A stretch of DNA of 64,000 bases from Larus michahellis (taxonomy: Eukaryota; Chordata; Aves; Charadriiformes; Laridae). The stretch lies in the NCBI RefSeq assembly GCF_964199755.1, contig NC_133913.1, forward strand, positions 6,364,201 to 6,428,200. Reading direction: 5' to 3'. Shown one piece after another: positions 61,697 through 64,000 of the stretch (position 1 is the first letter of the stretch; each line of letters begins with the position of its first letter). The notes below the pieces were generated by a model. The model did not search any database. It was not told where the DNA came from and worked only from the letters and a program-made list of their open reading frames with translations. Made by a program: the position numbers and the translations under genes.

Positions 61697-62011
61697 ATGT
61701 CCTGCTACAGCCCGTGCCTGCCATGCCGGCCCTGTGGCCCGACCCCGCTGGCCAACAGCTGCAATGAGCCCTGTGTCAGGCAGTGCCAGGACTCCACCGT
61801 CGTCATCGAGCCCTCCCCCGTGGTGGTGACCCTGCCCGGCCCCATCCTCAGCTCCTTCCCTCAGAACACCGCCGTTGGAAACTCCACCTCCGCTGCCGTT
61901 GGCAGCATCCTCAGCTCTGCGGGAGTGCCCATCTCCTCCGGGGGCTTTGGCCTCTCCGGCCTCTCTGGCTTGGGCAGCCGCCCCTGCGGCACAAGGTGCC
62001 CCCCCTGCTAA
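61697..62011 (+). CDS. Feather beta-keratin 6, 104 aa (duplicate of keratin 4)
   Basis: Same protein as keratin 4, including Arg in CLPCRPC and the short 3' UTR with ATTAAA at 62070-62075. Exon 2 begins at 61676. I saw no coding difference from keratin 4, which points to a very recent copy or an assembly duplicate. Confidence 0.96.
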   Translation: MSCYSPCLPCRPCGPTPLANSCNEPCVRQCQDSTVVIEPSPVVVTLPGPILSSFPQNTAVGNSTSAAVGSILSSAGVPISSGGFGLSGLSGLGSRPCGTRCPPC

Positions 62012-62069
62012 AGCTGTTGCCTGTACTGAGGCTTCCACTTGGATGGACCTCGTTTCCCTCTTTTGACTC

Positions 62070-62075
62070 ATTAAA
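62070..62075 (+). terminator. Poly(A) signal of feather keratin 6
   Basis: ATTAAA, 59 nt after the stop codon; unit 2 copy of 54797-54802. Confidence 0.7.
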
Positions 62076-64000
62076 GTTCTGCTGCATCCCAGCCTACGCC
62101 TCTGTGTCATCCTTTCACCGCAGACGCTCTCCTAAGGTGCCCAGGGAGACATATGTTGCTGAGGGGTGGTTATTGGGAGGGGGGCGCTGGGGATGATTTT
62201 GCGGTGATTGTCAACACAGGCTTGCGTTGAGTCTGCTTAGTCAGGCACCAGGTGATCCTCTAGTTTCTAAATTTGTCTGCCTTTTTGCGTCGGGAGTGAC
62301 TTACCCCACGTGGATCACTACCATCCCCTTTGCTATGCACACCTTTTCTTTTTCCTGGATAAGCTTAACATTGTGATGGAAGTTGTCAGGAGGGAATGTG
62401 GTATTGAGAAGGCACAAGCGCTAGCTTCTGAGGAGAGGCCAGGAGAACCCATCCTAACCATGGCATTCTCAAAGGGAGTAACGTAGTGCAGCGGGCTGCC
62501 TTATTGTAGAACCATAATACCAAAGAATCGTAGAATGGTTTGGATTGGAAGAGACCTTTAAAGGTCATCCAGTGCAACCCCCCCGGCCTTGTCATGTAAC
62601 ATCATGCTCAGCAATAAAACTGTGGGCAGTCTTTCCACAGCAGCTGCTCTTCAGAGACTGTCTGGGCATCGGTGTGCTGGTGTTAGGTTGTGGGTGATTG
62701 CCTTGCAATACATGTGTTTTTGTTCTCTGTTTTCCCTTCCCTTCTTCGATTGTCCCGATCATGACCCAAGGGTATTGCCCTCTCTTGATATTGCCGTTCT
62801 CCCCCTACGCGACTGGGACAGCAGATCAGCAGAACAACTGTTGGGTGCTTAGTGCGCAGAAACACACTAGGAAGGCCCACAGGTCCTTGCCTTGCTCCTT
62901 CCCTGTCTGTGCCCAGGGATTCCTGGGAATGTGTCTGGGGAAAAGGAGCAGGGAGAGACTCAGGGCCGGAAGAGAGGCAGCAGGAGTGGACTGAGTGTCT
63001 CAAAGGGCTGTCCAGGAGCTCTCCAAAGCAATGTGGTGACCAGCAGCAAAGGCTGCAGAGAGGCTTGCAGCTGCGGAAGGGGAGCTGCTGAGCTGCTGCA
63101 GCAGAGCGCTGGGTAAGATGACACATGTCCACCCAGAGCCTTGAATGGCAGCTGGCTTGGTAGCCACCAGCCCTGTCTCCCCACAAGAGGGAATCCTTCA
63201 GTCCATGACAAGCAACAGCCCAAAGGCAGGGCCAGGAAAAGGTGCTTTTGCGGTAACCCTATCAAAACACATGCGTCTCTCAGCACCGCTCTGGACACCG
63301 AGGACTGTCGTCAACATCCTGGCCAATATGAGCAGGACATGAGCTACGAGCTATGGGGTAGTGACAATCCCACTCTGCTCAGCAGTCAACTGATGGCATC
63401 AGAACAGTGCTCTAATTCCAGAATGATATAATACAAGAAAGAACTTGACCGAGTGCGGTGGGTTCAGCAGAGGGTGTCCAGGATGGTGAGGAGCTGGAGC
63501 ACTTCCCTGGGGAGGAGAAACAGGGCACAGGGCTTGCTGAGCGTGAAGAGAAGGCTTTGGTGCAAGACCTAAGAGCAGCTTTGGAGTAGCTATGGTGAGG
63601 TCCCCCAGAAGACAGATCCAGGCTCAACACTCAAGCGGTGCGTGGTTGGAGGACTAGAGATAATGGGCTCATGTTGCAAGATGAGAGGTTAGCACTCGAT
63701 AAGAGGAAAATGGTTTTCACCAAGTGGAGAGTCCAACAGTAGGACAGGTTGCCTGGGAAGGTTGTGCGGTAACCGTCCTTGGACACTCATGGCTGACTGA
63801 GCTTGGAGCAAGGGGTTGGGCCCGAAGCCCTCTAGAGGTCCTTTCCAAGCTATGCCATGATCTGATGGTCCCAGGACCACCTTTTTGTGCCTCTGCCCAC
63901 GAGGGATAGGGCCAGCAATGAGAAGGAAGGGCTCAGCTTCCTGGCCAAGGAGACAGGCAGTGTGCAGGAACTCTTCGGAACGCTCCGTGAAAGGAAACAA

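Larger units (their letters stand above)
48347..64000. repeat. 7,273-bp tandem segmental duplication, two full units plus a third cut by the window end
   Basis: Units lie at about 48347-55619, 55620-62892 and 62893 onward. Every feature recurs at exactly +7,273 (51131 to 58404, 54424 to 61697, 48599 to 55872 to 63145), so there are no net indels. Substitutions I could see between units 1 and 2 are near 50385, 50394, 51302, 51697, 51931, 52331, 52612, 52656, 53333 and 55578, about 0.14 percent. The one at 51302 lies in keratin 3 and is synonymous. Each unit carries, in order, CR1 relics, an orphan keratin 3' end, a minus-strand keratin, a plus-strand keratin and the left part of the junction repeat. 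Confidence 0.97.

Overview
The window is vertebrate nuclear DNA, almost certainly from a bird. It contains intron-bearing genes, many 3'-terminal fragments of CR1 LINEs, CpG-rich promoters and a cluster of feather-type corneous beta-proteins (beta-keratins), which are specific to sauropsids. There are no bacterial-type genes, operons, CRISPR arrays or recognisable tRNA/rRNA genes. I assembled the gene models by hand from splice sites and recalled family knowledge; no alignment or database search was run. || Layout. (1) 1-1,400: CR1 fragments, then a CpG-rich promoter. (2) 1,400-15,460, plus strand: a complete six-exon gene for the Golgi Qb-SNARE membrin (GOSR2). It encodes 212 aa, all introns are GT-AG, and the probable poly(A) signals are at 17,026-17,037. 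(3) 15,500-26,000: GOSR2 3' flank and intergenic DNA with several CR1 pieces and a direct repeat of about 90 bp. (4) 26,060-35,653, minus strand: a seven-exon gene for a GTSF1-like double CHHC zinc-finger protein (piRNA pathway), starting in a CpG-rich promoter. (5) 35,900-43,000: mostly unassigned DNA, with a nested CR1 insertion that carries a long uninterrupted reverse-transcriptase reading frame. (6) 43,200-64,000: six intact feather beta-keratin genes in three divergent pairs (minus/plus, minus/plus, minus/plus). || The two right-hand keratin pairs lie in a near-perfect tandem duplication with a constant 7,273-bp offset. I saw only about ten substitutions and no indels. A third copy begins near 62,893 and runs off the window. 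The junctions fall inside an older, diverged repeat that follows each plus-strand keratin gene, which points to unequal crossing over. Within the array the coding exons are far more alike than the flanks. Every promoter shares a 16-bp block about 45-50 bp upstream of TATAAAA. An orphan keratin 3' end marks at least one lost gene. || GOSR2 (ER-Golgi transport), the GTSF1-like gene (germline transposon silencing) and the keratins (feather structure) are not known to share a pathway, so their adjacency looks positional. The keratin genes very likely act together as co-expressed, dosage-amplified structural genes.
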